Shown here in pieces: positions 44,603-55,539 of a stretch of DNA of 64,000 nucleotides. The DNA comes from Streptomyces noursei (GTDB taxonomy: Bacteria > Actinomycetota > Actinomycetes > Streptomycetales > Streptomycetaceae). Numbering within the stretch: position 1 is the first letter of the stretch; every line of letters begins with the position of its first letter. Location of the stretch: contig NZ_CP070326.1 of NCBI RefSeq assembly GCF_016917755.1, forward strand, positions 2,914,001 through 2,978,000. The letters are read 5' to 3'. The notes below the pieces were generated by a model. It was not told where the DNA came from. It was given only the letters and a program-made list of their open reading frames with translations, and ran no database searches. Made by a program: the position numbers and the translations under genes.

Positions 44603-45814
44603 TCAGTCCTCCAGAGCGGCGAGGCCGGGGAGCGTCTTGCCCTCGAGGTACTCGAGGCTGGCGCCGCCGCCGGTCGAAATGTGGCCGAAAGCATTCTCGT
44701 CGAAGCCGAGCAGGCGCACCGCGGCGGCCGAGTCACCACCGCCGACGACGGTGAAGGCGTCCGAGTCCAGCAGCCCCTGGGCGACGGCCTTGGTGCCGTT
44801 CGCGTAGTCGGGGTGCTCGAAGACGCCCATCGGGCCGTTCCAGAACACGGTGCCCGCGTCGACGAGCTTCGCGGCGTAGAGCTCGCGGGTCTTCGGGCCG
44901 ATGTCCAGGCCCTCCTTGTCGGCCGGGATGGCGTCCGCGGCGACGAGCTCGGGGTTGGCCGGGGCCTTGGTCTTCAGGTCCGGGAAGTCGGCCGACACCA
45001 GGACGTCGACGGGGAGCACGAACTCCACGCCGCGCTTCTCGGCCTCCGCCAGGTATTCCAGGCAGACCGGGATCTGGTCCTTCTGCAGCAGCGAGATGCC
45101 GACCTCGTGGCCCTTGGCCGCCAGGAAGGTGTACGCCATGCCGCCGCCGATCAGGATGCGGTCGGCCTTCTTGAGCAGGTTGTCGATGACGCCGAGCTTG
45201 TCGGAGACCTTGGCGCCGCCGAGCACCACCACGTAGGGGCGCCGGACTTCCTCGGTGAGCTTCTTCAGCACGCCGACCTCGGTGGCGATCAGGTCGCCGG
45301 CGGCGTGCGGCAGCCGCTTGGGCAGGTCGAAGACCGAGGCGTGCTTGCGGTGCACGGCACCGAAGCCGTCGCCGACGTAGAGGTCGGCGAGTTCGGCGAG
45401 CTGGTCGGCGAAGGCGCCGCGCTCGGCGTCGTCCTTGCTGGTCTCGCCGGCGTTGAAGCGGAGGTTCTCCAGGACGGCCACCTCGCCGTCGGCCAGACCC
45501 GCGACCACGGACGCGGCGGACTCACCGACCGTGTCGGTGGCGAACGCCACGCCCTTGCCCAGGATTTCGCCGAGCCGCTCGGCCGCGGGGGCCAGCGAGA
45601 AGGCGGGGTCCGGGGCGCCCTTGGGACGGCCCAGGTGGGAGGCGACGATCACCTTGGCGCCCAGTGCGCTGAGCTTGGCGATCGTCGGGGCGACGGCGCG
45701 GATCCGGCCGTCGTCGGTGATGGTGGTGCCCTCCAGGGGAACGTTGAGGTCGGCGCGGACGAAAACCCGCTTACCCGCAACGCCTTCCGTGGCGAGATCG
45801 TCGATCGTCTTCAT
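44603..45814 (-). CDS. pgk: Phosphoglycerate kinase
   Basis: A 403-residue kinase of 1,3-bisphosphoglycerate. Signatures are VFVRADLNVPLEG, VVLGGAKVSDKLGVI and VVGGGDSAAAVRLLG. ATG at 45814. It lies between gap and tpiA in the glycolytic operon. Confidence 0.97.
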   Translation of the reverse strand: MKTIDDLATEGVAGKRVFVRADLNVPLEGTTITDDGRIRAVAPTIAKLSALGAKVIVASHLGRPKGAPDPAFSLAPAAERLGEILGKGVAFATDTVGESAASVVAGLADGEVAVLENLRFNAGETSKDDAERGAFADQLAELADLYVGDGFGAVHRKHASVFDLPKRLPHAAGDLIATEVGVLKKLTEEVRRPYVVVLGGAKVSDKLGVIDNLLKKADRILIGGGMAYTFLAAKGHEVGISLLQKDQIPVCLEYLAEAEKRGVEFVLPVDVLVSADFPDLKTKAPANPELVAADAIPADKEGLDIGPKTRELYAAKLVDAGTVFWNGPMGVFEHPDYANGTKAVAQGLLDSDAFTVVGGGDSAAAVRLLGFDENAFGHISTGGGASLEYLEGKTLPGLAALED

Positions 45815-45861
45815 GTGAAGTGACTCCGTTGTAGTCCGTCAAGGGACTTTATCCGTCATGG

Positions 45862-45905
45862 GACGGGGCCCGTACGGCGCGTTCCCGCGCCCTACGAGCC
45901 CCGTC
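45862..45905. terminator. Hairpin in the gap-pgk spacer
   Basis: Nested inverted repeats GACGGGGC/GCCCCGTC (outer, 8 bp) and GGCGCG/CGCGCC (inner). It lies 36 nt past the gap stop and may act as a processing site or partial terminator between gap and pgk. Confidence 0.5.
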
Positions 45906-45941
45906 TTCACGTTCCGGTGCCGTGCCCGTTGTCGGGCAGGC

Positions 45942-47021
<1,080 letters not shown>

Positions 47022-47124
47022 CTACCCCCTAGAAGAGACGTACGTGACATTGACATCGGCGCCTAAAGATGCTCAAGTGAGCGGCTTCGAGCCCCTCTGA
47101 CGCCCACCCCGGCGCGCCGCCGCA

Positions 47125-47193
47125 CGGCCCTCCGCACGCACGCGCCCCCGACACCCTGTGTGGGTGCCGGGGGCGCGTGCGTGCGGAGGGCCG
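47125..47193 (-). terminator. Very long terminator of the uvrC-whiA operon
   Basis: A 32-bp stem with a single mismatch and a 5-nt loop (arms 47125-47156 and 47162-47193), 7 nt past the whiA stop. One of the strongest hairpins in the window. Confidence 0.85.
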
Positions 47194-47200
47194 CCGTGGT

Positions 47201-48190
47201 TCAGCCGACCATGCCGTCCGCGAGTTCCTCGGTGAGGTTGGACTCGGTGCCGGGGATGCCCAGGTCCTGGGCCCGCTTGTCGGCCATCGCCAGCAGTCGG
47301 CGGATCCGGCCCGCGACCGCGTCCTTGGTGAGCGGTGGGTCGGCGAGCGCGCCGAGCTCCTCCAGGGACGCCTGCTTGTGCTCCATGCGCAGCCGACCGG
47401 CGGCGGCGAGGTGCTCGGGGACCTCCTCGCCGAGGATCTCCAGGGCGCGCTGGACCCGGGCACCGGCGGCGACCGCGGCCCGCGCCGAGCGGCGGAGGTT
47501 GGCGTCGTCGAAGTTGGCGAGGCGGTTGGCGGTGGCCCGGACCTCGCGGCGCATCCGCCGCTCCTCCCAGGCGAGCACCGACTCGTGGGCGCCGAGCCGC
47601 GTCAGCAGCGCACCGATCGCGTCACCGTCACGGACGACCACGCGATCGACGCTGCGCACCTCGCGGGCCTTGGCGCCGATGCCGAGCCGGCGGGCCGCGC
47701 CGACCAGGGCGAGGGCGGCCTCGGGGCCGGGGCAGGTGACCTCCAGGGAGGACGAGCGGCCGGGTTCGGTCAGCGAGCCGTGGGCCAGGAAGGCGCCGCG
47801 CCAGGCGGCCTCGGCGTCACAGGTCGCGCCGGAGACCACCTGCGGGGGCAGTCCGCGGATCGGGCGCCCGCGGCCGTCCACCAGGCCGGTCTGCCGGGCC
47901 AGCTGGTCGCCGCCGGCCACCACCCGGACGACGTAGCGGCTGCCGCGCCGCAGCCCGCCGGGGGCCATCACCACCAGGTCGGAGGAGTGCCCGAAGATCT
48001 CCAGGATGTCCTTGCGGAGCCGGCGGGCGGCGATGCCCGTGTCGAGCTCCGCCTCGATCACAATGCGCCCGCTGACCAGGTGCAGACCACCCGCGAACCG
48101 CAGGATCGACGAGACCTCCGACTTCCGGCAGCAGGTCCGGGTGACGGGGAGCCGGGAGATCTCATCCTTCACCGCAGCCGTCATCGCCAT
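47201..48190 (-). CDS. whiA: Sporulation regulator WhiA
   Basis: A 329-residue DNA-binding protein with an N-terminal domain derived from LAGLIDADG homing endonucleases ([18 protein letters not shown]) and a C-terminal helix-turn-helix ([20 protein letters not shown]). In Streptomyces it works with WhiB to control aerial hyphal septation. GGAAGGATC precedes the ATG at 48190, which overlaps yvcK by 10 nt. An ATG at 48184 would give the ATGA overlap seen elsewhere in this operon. Confidence 0.96.
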   Translation of the reverse strand: MAMTAAVKDEISRLPVTRTCCRKSEVSSILRFAGGLHLVSGRIVIEAELDTGIAARRLRKDILEIFGHSSDLVVMAPGGLRRGSRYVVRVVAGGDQLARQTGLVDGRGRPIRGLPPQVVSGATCDAEAAWRGAFLAHGSLTEPGRSSSLEVTCPGPEAALALVGAARRLGIGAKAREVRSVDRVVVRDGDAIGALLTRLGAHESVLAWEERRMRREVRATANRLANFDDANLRRSARAAVAAGARVQRALEILGEEVPEHLAAAGRLRMEHKQASLEELGALADPPLTKDAVAGRIRRLLAMADKRAQDLGIPGTESNLTEELADGMVG

Positions 48191-49239
48191 GGGCCGATCC
48201 TTCCATGCATCCGAAAAATACGGTCGTACGCGGCTGCCAGCAGTTCCGGATCGTGCCGGTCGGGGGCTCCCCCGGCGGACCGGGCGTCGTCTCCGCGTGC
48301 GGCGACCGCGGCCAGCTCGACCTCGCTGCCCACCAGTTGCTTGGCGGCAACCGTCAGACTGTCGATGTCGGGCACCGCGGCCTCGTCGGCCAGCACCACG
48401 TCGAAGGCGAGTTTAGGGGCGTGTCGGGCCAAAACCTCCAAATGACGCTGCGGGGAGAACCCCTCGGTTTCGCCCGGCTGGGGCGCGAGGTTGAGCGAGA
48501 GCACCTTCCGGGCCTGGGTCTGCTCCAGGGCCTCGCGCAACTCGGGCACGAGCAGGTGCGGGATGACGGAGGAGAACCACGAACCGGGACCCAGTACCAC
48601 CCAGTCGGCGTCACGGACCGCGGCGACCGCCTCGGGGACGGCCGGCGGATCCTCGGGGACGACGTGGACGGACTGCACCTCGCCGGGGGTGAGGGCGACC
48701 GTGGCCTGGCCACGGACCGTGCTGATCTCGTCCGGGTGATCCTTGTCCAGCCCCTTGACCTGGGCCTGGAGTTCCAGCGGCACCGCCGACATGGGCAGCA
48801 CCCGGCCGTGCGCGCCGAGCAGCTTGCCGACCAGGTCGAGGGCCTGGACGTGGTCGCCGAGCTGCTCCCACAGCGCGACGATCAGCAGATTGCCCACCGC
48901 GTGGTCGTGCAGCTCGCCCTCGCTCTGGAAGCGGTGCTGGATCACCCGGGCCCAGGTCTGGCCCCAGTCGTCGTCGCCGCACAGCGCGGCCAGCGCCTTG
49001 CGCAGGTCGCCGGGGGGCAGCACGCCCAGCTCGTCGCGGAGCCGGCCGCTGGAGCCGCCGTCGTCGGCGACGGTGACCACGGCGGTCAGGTCACGGGTGA
49101 TCCGGCGCAGCGCGGCGAGCGAGGCGGACAGGCCCATGCCGCCGCCGAGCGCCACCACCTTGGGGGTGGCGCCCTTCGTCGCGCGGCCACTGGGGACGAA
49201 GCGGCGGACCCGGCGCAGCCGCGGTGTACGGGAGGTCAC
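48181..49239 (-). CDS. yvcK: Gluconeogenesis factor YvcK/CofD-like protein
   Basis: A 352-residue protein of the CofD/UPF0052 family. The nucleotide-sugar or phosphate loop is [17 protein letters not shown], followed by [17 protein letters not shown] and [17 protein letters not shown]. Family members bind UDP-sugars and affect cell envelope and carbon flow. The GTG start overlaps the rapZ stop (GTGA). The basic N-terminus ([11 protein letters not shown]) is an actinobacterial feature. Confidence 0.94.
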   Translation of the reverse strand: MTSRTPRLRRVRRFVPSGRATKGATPKVVALGGGMGLSASLAALRRITRDLTAVVTVADDGGSSGRLRDELGVLPPGDLRKALAALCGDDDWGQTWARVIQHRFQSEGELHDHAVGNLLIVALWEQLGDHVQALDLVGKLLGAHGRVLPMSAVPLELQAQVKGLDKDHPDEISTVRGQATVALTPGEVQSVHVVPEDPPAVPEAVAAVRDADWVVLGPGSWFSSVIPHLLVPELREALEQTQARKVLSLNLAPQPGETEGFSPQRHLEVLARHAPKLAFDVVLADEAAVPDIDSLTVAAKQLVGSEVELAAVAARGDDARSAGGAPDRHDPELLAAAYDRIFRMHGRIGPWR

Positions 49240-50189
49240 TCGCGCCCCATGTCCCGGTGCACGACGACCGTTTCGACGCCCTCGGAGACCAGTCGGCGGG
49301 CCAGCTTCTCGGACATCGCGACGCTGCGGTGCTTGCCGCCGGTGCAGCCGACCGCGATCGTCACATAGCGCTTGCCCTCGCGGCGGTAGCCGGCCGCGAC
49401 CAGCCGCAGCAGCTCGGTGTAGCCGTCCAGGAACTCCTTGGAACCGGGCTGGTTGAAGACGTAGTGGGAGACCTCGTCGTTCAGGCCCGTGAAGGGGCGC
49501 AGCTCGGGGACCCAGTGCGGGTTGGGGATGAAGCGGCAGTCGATGACCATGTCGGCGTCGACCGGCAGGCCGTACTTGAAGCCGAAGGACATGACCGTGG
49601 CGCGCAGCTCGGGGACCTCCTCCCCGGCGAACTGGGCGTCGAGCTTGGCGCGGAGTTCGTGGACGTTGAGGCTGGAGGTGTCGATGACCAGGTCGGCGTC
49701 GCCGCGCAGCTCGCGCAGCAGGTCGCGCTCGGCGGCGATGCCGTCGACGATCCGGCCGTCGCCCTGGAGGGGGTGCGGGCGGCGGACCGACTCGAAGCGG
49801 CGCACCAGGGCCTCGTCGGAGGACTCCAGGAAGACGATGCGGCGCTTGACGTTCTGCGCGTCGAGGGTGGCCAGCGACTCCTTGAGATTGGCGAAGAAGC
49901 GGCGACCGCGGACGTCGACGACCACGGCGATCTTGGCGACGTTGCCCTGCGAGCGGGCGCCCAGCTCGACCATCGGCGGGATCAGCTCGGGCGGGATGTT
50001 GTCGACGACGAACCAGCCGAGGTCCTCCAGGCACTTCGCCGCCGTGCTGCGGCCGGCGCCGGACATGCCGGAGATGATCACCAGCTCGGGGATCGCGGCG
50101 CTCTCGCCCTGGTCGGCTTCGCGCATCGTGCCCGTACTCACCTGTGCACCGTCTCTCTCGGGTTCCTGCGTGTCGTGCGGTGTGCTCAT
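49236..50189 (-). CDS. rapZ: RNase adapter/nucleotide-binding protein RapZ
   Basis: A 317-residue P-loop protein (UPF0042/YvcJ). Walker A is [20 protein letters not shown] and the C-terminal conserved block is [18 protein letters not shown]. The ATG overlaps the uvrC stop. In enterobacteria RapZ controls GlcN6P synthase RNA; the role in actinobacteria is not settled. Confidence 0.95.
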   Translation of the reverse strand: MSTPHDTQEPERDGAQVSTGTMREADQGESAAIPELVIISGMSGAGRSTAAKCLEDLGWFVVDNIPPELIPPMVELGARSQGNVAKIAVVVDVRGRRFFANLKESLATLDAQNVKRRIVFLESSDEALVRRFESVRRPHPLQGDGRIVDGIAAERDLLRELRGDADLVIDTSSLNVHELRAKLDAQFAGEEVPELRATVMSFGFKYGLPVDADMVIDCRFIPNPHWVPELRPFTGLNDEVSHYVFNQPGSKEFLDGYTELLRLVAAGYRREGKRYVTIAVGCTGGKHRSVAMSEKLARRLVSEGVETVVVHRDMGRE

Positions 50190-52306
50190 CGGTCCTGCCC
50201 CCGTTCTGCTGACAACGCGGCCGGTGGGGCCCCGTCATCCTCAATGATCTCTCCTGTGGCGGTGTTCACCGCAGGGGCGGACGGAACCGCGGTGGCCAGT
50301 GCCGCGGCGACCGTCTCGGCGGTCTTCCGGCCGACGCCCGGGACCTGGCAGATCTCCTCCACCGTGGCGGCCCGCAGCTTCTTCAGCGAGCCGAAGTGCT
50401 TCAGGAGCGCCTGGCGGCGGGTCTCGCCGAGCCCGGGGACGGCGTCGAGCGGGGAGGACTTCAGCCGCTTGCCGCGCTTGCTGCGCTGGTAGGTGATCGC
50501 GAAGCGGTGCGCCTCGTCGCGGACCCGCTGGAGGAGGTAGAGCCCCTCGCTGCTGCGCGGCAGCACCACCGGGTCGTCCTCGCCGGGCAGCCAGACCTCC
50601 TCCAGGCGCTTGGCCAGGCCGCAGACCGCGACGTCGTCGATGCCCAGTTCGTCCATGGCCCGGCGGGCCGCCGCCACCTGTGGGGCGCCGCCGTCGACGA
50701 CCACCAGCTGGGGCGGGTAGGCGAAGCGCTTGGGGCGGCCGTCCTCGTCGGTGAGGCGGTCGGTGGGGTCGGTGGGGTCCGTGGCGTCGACGTCGGAGTC
50801 CACCGCGGGGTCCGCGACGGCGGTCGGCCCGGTCGCGTCCGCCACCCCGGCGGCCCCCGCTCCGTCGACGCCCTCGGTGGGCTCCTCGGTCCACTCCCCC
50901 GACTTCTGCTTCTCCTGGAGGTAGCGCCTGAAGCGGCGGCCGATGACCTCGTGCATGGCGCGGACATCGTCCTGCCCGGCGAATCCCTTGATCTGGAAGC
51001 GGCGGTATTCGCTCTTCCGGGCGAGGCCGTCCTCGAACACCACCATCGAGGCGACGACGTCCTCCCCCTGCAGGTGCGAGATGTCGAAGCACTCGATGCG
51101 CAGCGGGACGGTGTCCAGGTCGAGGGCCTGGGCGATCTCCTCCAGGGCGCGGGAGCGGGTGGTCAGGTCCGAGGCGCGCCTGGTCTTGTGCAGCGCGAGC
51201 GCCTGCTGGGCGTTGCGCTCGACCGTGGCCATCAGGTCCTTCTTGTCGCCGCGCTGGGGGATGCGCAGCGAGACCTGGGAGCCGCGGCGCTGGGTGAGCC
51301 ACTGGGCGACCGGCTCCACCGGCTCGGGCAGCGCCGGGATCAGCACCTCCTTGGGGACCGCGTCGCCCTGCTCCTCGCCGTAGAGCTGCTGGAGGGCGTG
51401 CTCGACCAGATCGCCGGTGGTGACCGCCTCGACCTTGTCGGTGACCCAGCCGCGCTGGCCGCGCACCCGGCCGCCGCGGACGTGGAAGATCTGGACGGCG
51501 GCTTCGAGTTCGTCCTCGGCGAGGGCGATCAGGTCGGCGTCGGTGGCGTCGGCGAGGACCACCGCGCTCTTCTCCATGGCGCGCCTGAGCGCGCCTATGT
51601 CGTCCCGCAGGCGGGCGGCGCGCTCGTACTCCATCTCCTCGGCGGCCTCCTGCATCCCGCGCTCCAGGCGGCGGAGGTGGGCGCCGGTGCGGCCGGCCAT
51701 GAAGTCACAGAACTCCTCGGCGAGTTCGCGGTGCTCCTCGGGGGAGACCCGGCCGACGCAGGGGGCCGAGCACTTGCCGATGTAGCCGAGCAGGCAGGGG
51801 CGGCCGATCTGGGCGGAGCGCTTGAAGACGCCGGCGGAGCAGGTCCGCACGGGGAAGACCCGCAGCAGCAGGTCGACGGTCTCGCGGATGGCCCAGGCGT
51901 GGGCGTACGGGCCGAAGTAGCGCACGCCCTTCTTCTTGGCGCCGCGCATCACCTGGACGCGGGGGAACTCCTCGCCCAGGGTCACCGCGAGGTACGGATA
52001 GCTCTTGTCGTCGCGGTACTTGACGTTGAACCGCGGGTCGAACTCCTTGATCCAGCTGTATTCGAGCTGGAGCGCCTCGACCTCGGTGGAGACCACGGTC
52101 CACTCCACCGAGGCGGCGGTGGTCACCATCGTGCGGGTGCGCGGGTGGAGACCGGCCAGGTCCTGGAAGTAGTTGGCCAGGCGCTGGCGCAGGCTCTTGG
52201 CCTTGCCTACGTAGATGACCCGGCCGTGCTCGTCGCGGAACTTATAGACCCCCGGCGAGTCGGGGATCTGTCCCGGCTTGGGTCGGTAGCTACTGGGGTC
52301 TGCCAT
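50186..52306 (-). CDS. uvrC: Excinuclease ABC subunit C
   Basis: A 706-residue nucleotide excision repair nuclease. Domains in order are GIY-YIG (about 15-95, [20 protein letters not shown]), a UVR motif (about 215-250), the RNase H-like nuclease (about 380-610, [20 protein letters not shown]), and tandem helix-hairpin-helix ([31 protein letters not shown]). An acidic Thr/Pro/Asp-rich insert (about 470-518, with [10 protein letters not shown]) interrupts the nuclease domain. The ATG at 52306 is just downstream of a DNA-damage promoter, so the transcript may be nearly leaderless. Confidence 0.96.
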   Translation of the reverse strand: MADPSSYRPKPGQIPDSPGVYKFRDEHGRVIYVGKAKSLRQRLANYFQDLAGLHPRTRTMVTTAASVEWTVVSTEVEALQLEYSWIKEFDPRFNVKYRDDKSYPYLAVTLGEEFPRVQVMRGAKKKGVRYFGPYAHAWAIRETVDLLLRVFPVRTCSAGVFKRSAQIGRPCLLGYIGKCSAPCVGRVSPEEHRELAEEFCDFMAGRTGAHLRRLERGMQEAAEEMEYERAARLRDDIGALRRAMEKSAVVLADATDADLIALAEDELEAAVQIFHVRGGRVRGQRGWVTDKVEAVTTGDLVEHALQQLYGEEQGDAVPKEVLIPALPEPVEPVAQWLTQRRGSQVSLRIPQRGDKKDLMATVERNAQQALALHKTRRASDLTTRSRALEEIAQALDLDTVPLRIECFDISHLQGEDVVASMVVFEDGLARKSEYRRFQIKGFAGQDDVRAMHEVIGRRFRRYLQEKQKSGEWTEEPTEGVDGAGAAGVADATGPTAVADPAVDSDVDATDPTDPTDRLTDEDGRPKRFAYPPQLVVVDGGAPQVAAARRAMDELGIDDVAVCGLAKRLEEVWLPGEDDPVVLPRSSEGLYLLQRVRDEAHRFAITYQRSKRGKRLKSSPLDAVPGLGETRRQALLKHFGSLKKLRAATVEEICQVPGVGRKTAETVAAALATAVPSAPAVNTATGEIIEDDGAPPAALSAERGQDR

Positions 52307-52313
52307 GCCCTCC

Positions 52314-52336
52314 ACCCTACTGACCGCCACCGACAA
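52314..52336 (-). promoter_or_regulatory. RecA-NDp/PafBC-type DNA-damage promoter of uvrC
   Basis: Minus strand reads TTGTCGGTG, 8 nt, TAGGGT, a full match to tTGTCRgtg-N8-TAnnnT. The -10 ends 7 nt before the uvrC ATG. Confidence 0.8.
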
Positions 52337-52352
52337 TCAGGGCCGAGGCGGC

Positions 52353-52400
52353 GGAGCCCGCCCCTCCGACACCCGGTGAAGGGGCGGAAGGACGGGCTCC
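52353..52400 (-). terminator. Terminator after the protease-partner gene
   Basis: GGAGCCCG/CGGGCTCC, 8 bp, with further inner pairing (CCCGCCCCT with AGGGGCGG), 14 nt past the stop at 52415. Confidence 0.55.
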
Positions 52401-52414
52401 GGTGGGGCGTCCGG

Positions 52415-53305
52415 TCAGCGGGTGCGGCGCCGGCGCACCGCCGCCCTGGTCGACAGGCCCAGGGCGAGCACGGCGGCGGCCCCCGCGACGGTCGAGGCGG
52501 CGGTCACCGGGAAGGTGTCGTCGGCCGTGGTGTCCGCGGTGTCCACCGGGCCGGCCGCGTCCGCGGCGAGCGGGTGCGGGGCACGGCCGGTGTCGGGGCC
52601 GGCCGGTGCGGCGCCGGGCCCGAAGCCGCCGGCCTCGCCGCGCTTGTCGTACGCGGAGCCCGGGAGCTTGTCGCCGTAGTCGCGGGCGACCCGCTTCTGG
52701 TAGGCGGCGACGGTGGTGCCGTGCGCGCCCACGGCCTTGCGGGCGGCGTCGTCCAGCGGCTCCACGCGGTCGCCGTGCTGGACGTACCAGGCGTCGATCT
52801 GAGGCTCGTGGAAAACCGTTCCGCCGCCCTGACCGGCGCCGGCCGCGGCGTAGCGGGTCTCGTCGTCGCCGGTGGCGATGTTGACGACCTTCCAGGACGC
52901 GCCGCGGTGCGCGGTCCACACCGACGCCGTGCGGCCGTCGCCGGCGACGGCCTTGGTGGCCATGAACTCCAGCCGGGCGACGGGCGCGTCGGCCTTGCCG
53001 CGGACGAAGTCGGGCGAGAGGACGTAGACCGGGACGGTGGCGCCCTCGACGTGCGGGGCGGTCCGGGCCGGGGCGGCGAGTCCGGCGCCGCCCTTGCCGC
53101 CCTTGGCCGGGGCTGCGGCGAAGAAGCGGGCCAGGGTGTCCAGGGTCGCCGGGTCGGCGGCCGCGTCGTGGGCGGCGGACACGCTGGCGAGGGCCGGGGC
53201 GGGCGGGGCCGGCACGGCGGCCAGGGCGGCGTGCGGGGCGAGCGCCAGGAAGGCGGCGGCGAGGGTGCCCGTGGCGGCGGCGCGGACGACGATGCGCTTC
53301 GTCAT
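52415..53305 (-). CDS. Secreted, membrane-anchored partner of a papain-like protease
   Basis: A 296-residue protein not assigned to a named family. It has a signal peptide (about 1-29, ending PHAALA). A middle domain follows (about 85-210) with VYVLSPDFVRGKADAPVARL, WKVVNIATGDDETRY and EPQIDAWYVQHGDRVEPLD. An Ala/Gly/Pro linker leads to a C-terminal transmembrane helix ending in RRRRTR. Only 3 nt separate it from the protease gene upstream, so the two are cotranscribed. It may anchor, chaperone or inhibit the protease. Confidence 0.8.
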   Translation of the reverse strand: MTKRIVVRAAATGTLAAAFLALAPHAALAAVPAPPAPALASVSAAHDAAADPATLDTLARFFAAAPAKGGKGGAGLAAPARTAPHVEGATVPVYVLSPDFVRGKADAPVARLEFMATKAVAGDGRTASVWTAHRGASWKVVNIATGDDETRYAAAGAGQGGGTVFHEPQIDAWYVQHGDRVEPLDDAARKAVGAHGTTVAAYQKRVARDYGDKLPGSAYDKRGEAGGFGPGAAPAGPDTGRAPHPLAADAAGPVDTADTTADDTFPVTAASTVAGAAAVLALGLSTRAAVRRRRTR

Positions 53306-53308
53306 GCC

Positions 53309-53899
53309 TCAGGCTCCTATCTGGTAGAGGGAGTGGGTCCAGGAGAAGGAGCTTCCGTTCACGTAGTTGTCGAAGTCGCCCCAGTTGTAACGGTTGTTGG
53401 TGGCCCAGGGGTCGCCCCAGTACACCCAGTTGCGGGACGTGTCGAAACCGTAGATGACGTGCATGTGGCCGCCACCGGACGACCACTGGATGCGGGTCTC
53501 GATGGGCCGATTGGCGTTGATCTCGTTCTGAACGGTGCTGTACCGGAGCCAACCGGTCACATATGAGCCGGGATTGATGCCCATCCAGTCAAGTGCGTTC
53601 TGCACATTGCCCAGCGTGGCCTGGTTGTTGGGGCAGGTGGAGCCCTGTTGACGGTTGAACGCGGCGTTGCAGAACTGGTTCTGGCTGTAGTTCCGGCCGT
53701 ACCAGGTCGCGATGGTGTTGCCCGAGCCGGCCCAGCACCAGTTGGTCTTCTCCTGGGCCTGCATCGTGATGTTCAGGCGGTTGGCCGACTGCGGGGCGGC
53801 GTTGGCAGCGCCGGGCAGCCCGGCCAGCGCCACGACGGTCAGCGCCGCGGCCGACAGCCATCTGCGGCGCCCGCGCGGGGCGAACAGAGAGTGGAGCAT
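53309..53899 (-). CDS. Secreted papain-like (C39-type) cysteine protease
   Basis: A 196-residue protein with a signal peptide (about 1-35, ending GAANA). The papain-like/C39 fold shows the catalytic Cys in KTNWCWAGSGNTIATW, the His in GGGHMHVIYGFD, and the Asp/Asn side in VYWGDPWATNN. GGGAGGAA precedes the ATG. Substrate unknown; the neighbouring membrane-anchored protein is the first candidate partner. Confidence 0.85.
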   Translation of the reverse strand: MLHSLFAPRGRRRWLSAAALTVVALAGLPGAANAAPQSANRLNITMQAQEKTNWCWAGSGNTIATWYGRNYSQNQFCNAAFNRQQGSTCPNNQATLGNVQNALDWMGINPGSYVTGWLRYSTVQNEINANRPIETRIQWSSGGGHMHVIYGFDTSRNWVYWGDPWATNNRYNWGDFDNYVNGSSFSWTHSLYQIGA

Positions 53900-54136
53900 G
53901 GCGTTCCTCCCGTGAGGGGTGAGGGGGAGAGGAGCGCATCCGGATGCTGTTGAGGAGCATCAGGTGTTGTCGCAGGCAGGTCAACACGCTTCAATGCGAG
54001 GTGACATGGGGGTGTGGACGAGCGGGCCCGGATGTGAACGGCCGGTGCCCGGCGTCCTGCAGTGAACGAGCAGGGAGAGCGCGCGCCGTGCGTTCCGGTT
54101 GTGAACATTCACCGCGCGCGCCGGAGGATTGAGGCA

Positions 54137-55096
54137 ATGGCACAGAACACTCCCGATACCGCGCAGAACCCTCATGTTTCGGCCGAACTGGCCCAACTGC
54201 TGCGGACCGGCCCCTTCCATCTCGCCCTGCGCAGCGCGCTCACCGCCCGCGGGCTGGCCCTCACCCGCGTCCAGCACAAGCTCGCCCAGCGCGGCATCAC
54301 CATCGGCGTCACCAGCCTGAGCTACTGGCAACAGGGCGCCCGGCGCCCCCAGCGCCCCGAGTCGCTACGCGCGGTCCGCGCCCTGGAGGACGTCCTCGGC
54401 CTGCCCGACCGGTCGCTGCACCGGCTCCTGGTGCCCGAGGGCGGCGCCCGCCCGGAGACCGAGCGGCCACCGGCCCGCTCGTACCGCTCCCTGGTGGCCC
54501 CGGCCGACTGCCTGCAACAGCTGTTCGCCGAGCTGGAGACCCCCGCGGACGGCGGGGTGCACACCGTCGGCCACCACGAGCGGGTACGGATCGGGGCCCG
54601 GCGCGAGCTGAGCGAACGCGAGTCGCTGCAGGTGGTGCGCGCCCACCGGGACGGGGTGGACCGCTATGTCGCCATCCACCGGGGCGACCCGGGCTGCGAC
54701 CCGTCCCGGGTGCGGGTGCAGGCCACCGAGAACTGCCGGCTGGGGCGGGTGCGCGGGGACGCGGCGAACGGCGTGATCGTCGCCGAGCTGCTCTTCGACA
54801 CCCGGCTGCGGGCCGGCGACACCCACGTCTTCGGCTACGCCTTCGAGGACGGCAGCGGCGGCCCCAGCGCCGAGTACGTGCGCGGTTTCAGCTTCGCCGG
54901 CGGCCAGTACGTCCTCCAGGTGCGGTTCGACGACGCGGCGCTGCCGGTGCGCTGCTACCGCTTCACCCAGGCGTCGGCCGGCGCCCCGCGCGCCGGCCGG
55001 CAGGAGCTGACGCTGAGCGGCCGGCACCACGCGGTGCACGTGGTCGAGCAGGGGGTGCGGCCCGGAATCCTGGGGATCGCCTGGGACTGGGGGTGA
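54137..55096 (+). CDS. Helix-turn-helix (XRE-like) regulatory protein
   Basis: A 319-residue protein. The N-terminal XRE-like helix-turn-helix (about 35-105) reads LALTRVQHKLAQRGITIGVT and SLSYWQQGARRPQRPESLRA. The C-terminal 200 residues form an uncharacterised beta-rich domain (ESLQVVRAHRDGVDRYVAIH, AGDTHVFGYAFEDGSGGPSA). GGAGG is 9 nt before the ATG. Divergent from the protease pair, so it may regulate it. A common streptomycete family without an assigned role. Confidence 0.85.
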   Translation: MAQNTPDTAQNPHVSAELAQLLRTGPFHLALRSALTARGLALTRVQHKLAQRGITIGVTSLSYWQQGARRPQRPESLRAVRALEDVLGLPDRSLHRLLVPEGGARPETERPPARSYRSLVAPADCLQQLFAELETPADGGVHTVGHHERVRIGARRELSERESLQVVRAHRDGVDRYVAIHRGDPGCDPSRVRVQATENCRLGRVRGDAANGVIVAELLFDTRLRAGDTHVFGYAFEDGSGGPSAEYVRGFSFAGGQYVLQVRFDDAALPVRCYRFTQASAGAPRAGRQELTLSGRHHAVHVVEQGVRPGILGIAWDWG

Positions 55097-55111
55097 ACGG
55101 GGCGGCGCGGC

Positions 55112-55525
55112 TCAGCCCGCGACCAGCTTGCCGCCCTTGACCTTGACCGGGACCTCCTCCAGGGGGCTGGACGCCGGGCCCTGGGCGACCTTGCCGGTGG
55201 CCACCTCGAAGAGGCTGCCGTGCAGGGGGCAGACGGCCTGCCCCTTCTCGATCTTGTTCAGCGTCCCGCCCATGTGCGTACACACGGCGCTGAAGCACTT
55301 GAACTCGCCCTTGGCGGGCTGCGAGACCAGCAGGCGCTGCGCGGTGTAGAGCTTGGCGCCGCCGACCGGCACCTCCGCGGCCGGGCCCAGCTCGACCGGC
55401 GCGTCCGAGGACGGCCGGGCGCCCGACCCCTGCTCCCCCGCGGCGCAGGCGGCGGCTCCGAAGCACGCGATGCCGGCGAGCGCGGCCCCGCGCAGCACGG
55501 TCCGGCGGTCCGGGGACGCACTCAT
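55112..55525 (-). CDS. Exported Rieske [2Fe-2S] protein
   Basis: A 137-residue protein with a twin-arginine signal (SPDRRTVLRGAALAGIACFG), possibly a lipoprotein through the Cys in GAAACAAG. The cluster ligands are in AVCTHMGGTL and CPLHGSLFEVATG. Extracytoplasmic electron-transfer protein. It follows the sugar transporter gene by 14 nt on the same strand, an unusual pairing. Confidence 0.9.
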   Translation of the reverse strand: MSASPDRRTVLRGAALAGIACFGAAACAAGEQGSGARPSSDAPVELGPAAEVPVGGAKLYTAQRLLVSQPAKGEFKCFSAVCTHMGGTLNKIEKGQAVCPLHGSLFEVATGKVAQGPASSPLEEVPVKVKGGKLVAG

Positions 55526-55539
55526 GGGGAACCTCCTGG

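Noticed and set aside
47044..47100. Possible 18-codon gene upstream of gap (GTG start)
   Set aside because: It has no ribosome binding site and lies in the gap promoter region.
50396..53566. Very long open frame opposite uvrC and the protease pair
   Set aside because: It is antisense to well-supported genes, has the composition expected from GC-biased third positions, and shows no domain.
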